Positions 46,436 through 47,247 of a stretch of 47,247 nt of DNA are shown here, one piece after another. Positions within the stretch are counted from its first letter, which is position 1, and each line of letters begins with the position of its first letter. Both the position numbers and the translations under genes were made by a program. This stretch comes from an uncultured Eubacteriales bacterium (GTDB lineage: Bacteria; Bacillota; Clostridia; Oscillospirales; Oscillospiraceae): NCBI GenBank assembly GCA_900545405.1, contig UQYT01000019.1, positions 1 through 47,247 on the forward strand, written 5' to 3'. The notes under the pieces were generated by a model. That model did no database searches. It worked only from the letters and a program-made list of their open reading frames with translations, and had not been told where the DNA came from.

Positions 46436-47247
46436 ATGCTGCACTTCCGCAAGCTCTCCATCACCGACCGGGCCTGGGCCCAGCCCTTTATCGAGGCCGA
46501 AAACTCCCGCTCTGCGGACTACAACTTCGGCAACATCTACATGTGGGACGGCGCGTTCCGTCAGCACCTGACCTCGGTCGACGGGCGTCTGCTGACCAAG
46601 CTCCGCTACGAGGACATGCCCTTTTTCGCCTTCCCCATCGGCTCCGGCGACGTCAAGCCCTCCATCGAGGCGCTGACCGAGTTTGCCGCGCACCGGCGCT
46701 ATCCCTTCGCCATCCGCGGCATCACCGAGGAGCACCGCGCCCTGCTCGAGGAGGCCTATCCCGGCCGCTTCCGCTTCTTTGAGGACCGCGACTGCTTCGA
46801 CTACGTCTATTCCATCGAAAAACTCTCAACCTTCGCCGGCAAGAAGCTCCACGGCAAGCGCAACTTCTGCAACCGCTTCGAGAAGGAGCACTCCTGGGAG
46901 TTCAAGCGCCTGACACCGGAGCTCATGCCCTGGTGCATGGGCATGCTCGGCGAGTGGCAGGGCAGCTACGAGGCCCCGCCCGAGGGCCTGGACGACGAGC
47001 ACGCGGCCATCGTCCGCGGCTTCATGCGCTGGAAGGCGCTCGGCCTCGAGGGCGGCGTCCTCTTTGCCGACGGCAAGCTCGTGGGCTTCACAGTCGGCGA
47101 GGTCATCTCGACCGACACCTTCGACGTGCACTTTGAAAAGGCCTTCGCCTCCATGCCGGGTGCGTATCCGATGGTCTGCCGCGAGTTTTCAAAGCAGATA
47201 ATGGCCGACCACCCGAACATCGTCTACCTCAACCGCGAGGACGACAT
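46436..47247 (+). CDS. DUF2156 (LPG synthetase C-terminal-like) protein, partial
   Basis: A partial gene: 270 codons are read from the ATG at 46436 and the frame runs off the right edge without a stop. It starts MLHFRKLSITDRAWAQPF and has SADYNFGNIYMWDG, a hallmark of DUF2156, plus KKLHGKRNFCNRFEKEH and a GNAT-like fold expected in the second half (GVLFADGKLVGFTVGEVI). The domain is related to the aminoacyl-transferase part of MprF, but stand-alone members have no settled function. AAAGG lies upstream. It follows the glycosylase by 19 bases, so it is probably in the cca operon. Confidence 0.85.
   Translation, partial: MLHFRKLSITDRAWAQPFIEAENSRSADYNFGNIYMWDGAFRQHLTSVDGRLLTKLRYEDMPFFAFPIGSGDVKPSIEALTEFAAHRRYPFAIRGITEEHRALLEEAYPGRFRFFEDRDCFDYVYSIEKLSTFAGKKLHGKRNFCNRFEKEHSWEFKRLTPELMPWCMGMLGEWQGSYEAPPEGLDDEHAAIVRGFMRWKALGLEGGVLFADGKLVGFTVGEVISTDTFDVHFEKAFASMPGAYPMVCREFSKQIMADHPNIVYLNREDD

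Overview
The window is chromosomal DNA from a GC-rich (about 60% by eye) endospore-forming member of the Clostridia. PolC-type DNA polymerase III, SpoIIGA, pro-sigma-E, SpoIIE, BofA and YaaL all point to a spore-forming Firmicute, and the base composition together with the topoisomerase pair suggests an Oscillospiraceae-like gut lineage. That placement is inference; no 16S gene is present. I see no phage, insertion sequence, CRISPR array or rRNA.

Region 1 (1-9080, minus strand): a divergent type IIA topoisomerase pair (B subunit, a small zinc-ribbon membrane protein, A subunit) from a clear sigma-A promoter, followed by a YitT membrane protein, a LUD-domain protein and a transglutaminase-like lipoprotein. 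A tRNA-Gly(GCC) with encoded CCA and an FAD-dependent oxidoreductase complete the block. Region 2 (9083-9995): an unrecognised structured RNA candidate on the minus strand, then yaaL-bofA on the plus strand, ending in a shared terminator. Region 3 (9995-20045, minus): the housekeeping run pyrH-frr-uppS-cdsA-dxr-rseP-ispG-polC, with overlapping or very short junctions from uppS onward. Region 4 (20177-24448): spoIIGA-sigE on plus, facing spoIIE and a small membrane protein on minus. Region 5 (24573-30182, minus): two large paralogous lipoproteins, each an N-terminal propeller-like region joined to an extracellular solute-binding domain. They flank a GNAT acetyltransferase and have no permease nearby. 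Region 6: murC.

Region 7 (31785-44645) is the most interesting part. A DeoR-family repressor is divergent from an eleven-gene plus-strand operon: a family-5 solute-binding lipoprotein, two permeases, two ATPases, a Cys/Met-type PLP enzyme, an UlaG-like metallo-lactonase, a cytosolic beta-propeller-like protein of unknown role, a PfkB/KDG-type sugar kinase, an UlaE-like L-xylulose-5-phosphate 3-epimerase and an UlaF/AraD-like L-ribulose-5-phosphate 4-epimerase. It resembles the lower half of the ascorbate (ula) pathway. The PTS is replaced by an Opp/Dpp-type ABC importer plus a cytosolic kinase, the decarboxylase UlaD is absent, and an amino-acid lyase-type enzyme is added. I infer a pathway for an imported sugar-acid or sugar conjugate, possibly bearing an amino acid, that ends at D-xylulose 5-phosphate.

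Region 8 (44654-47247, plus): a CCA-adding enzyme overlapping a type-4 uracil-DNA glycosylase, then a DUF2156 protein cut by the window edge. All functional calls come from reading motifs and gene order; no database search was run.
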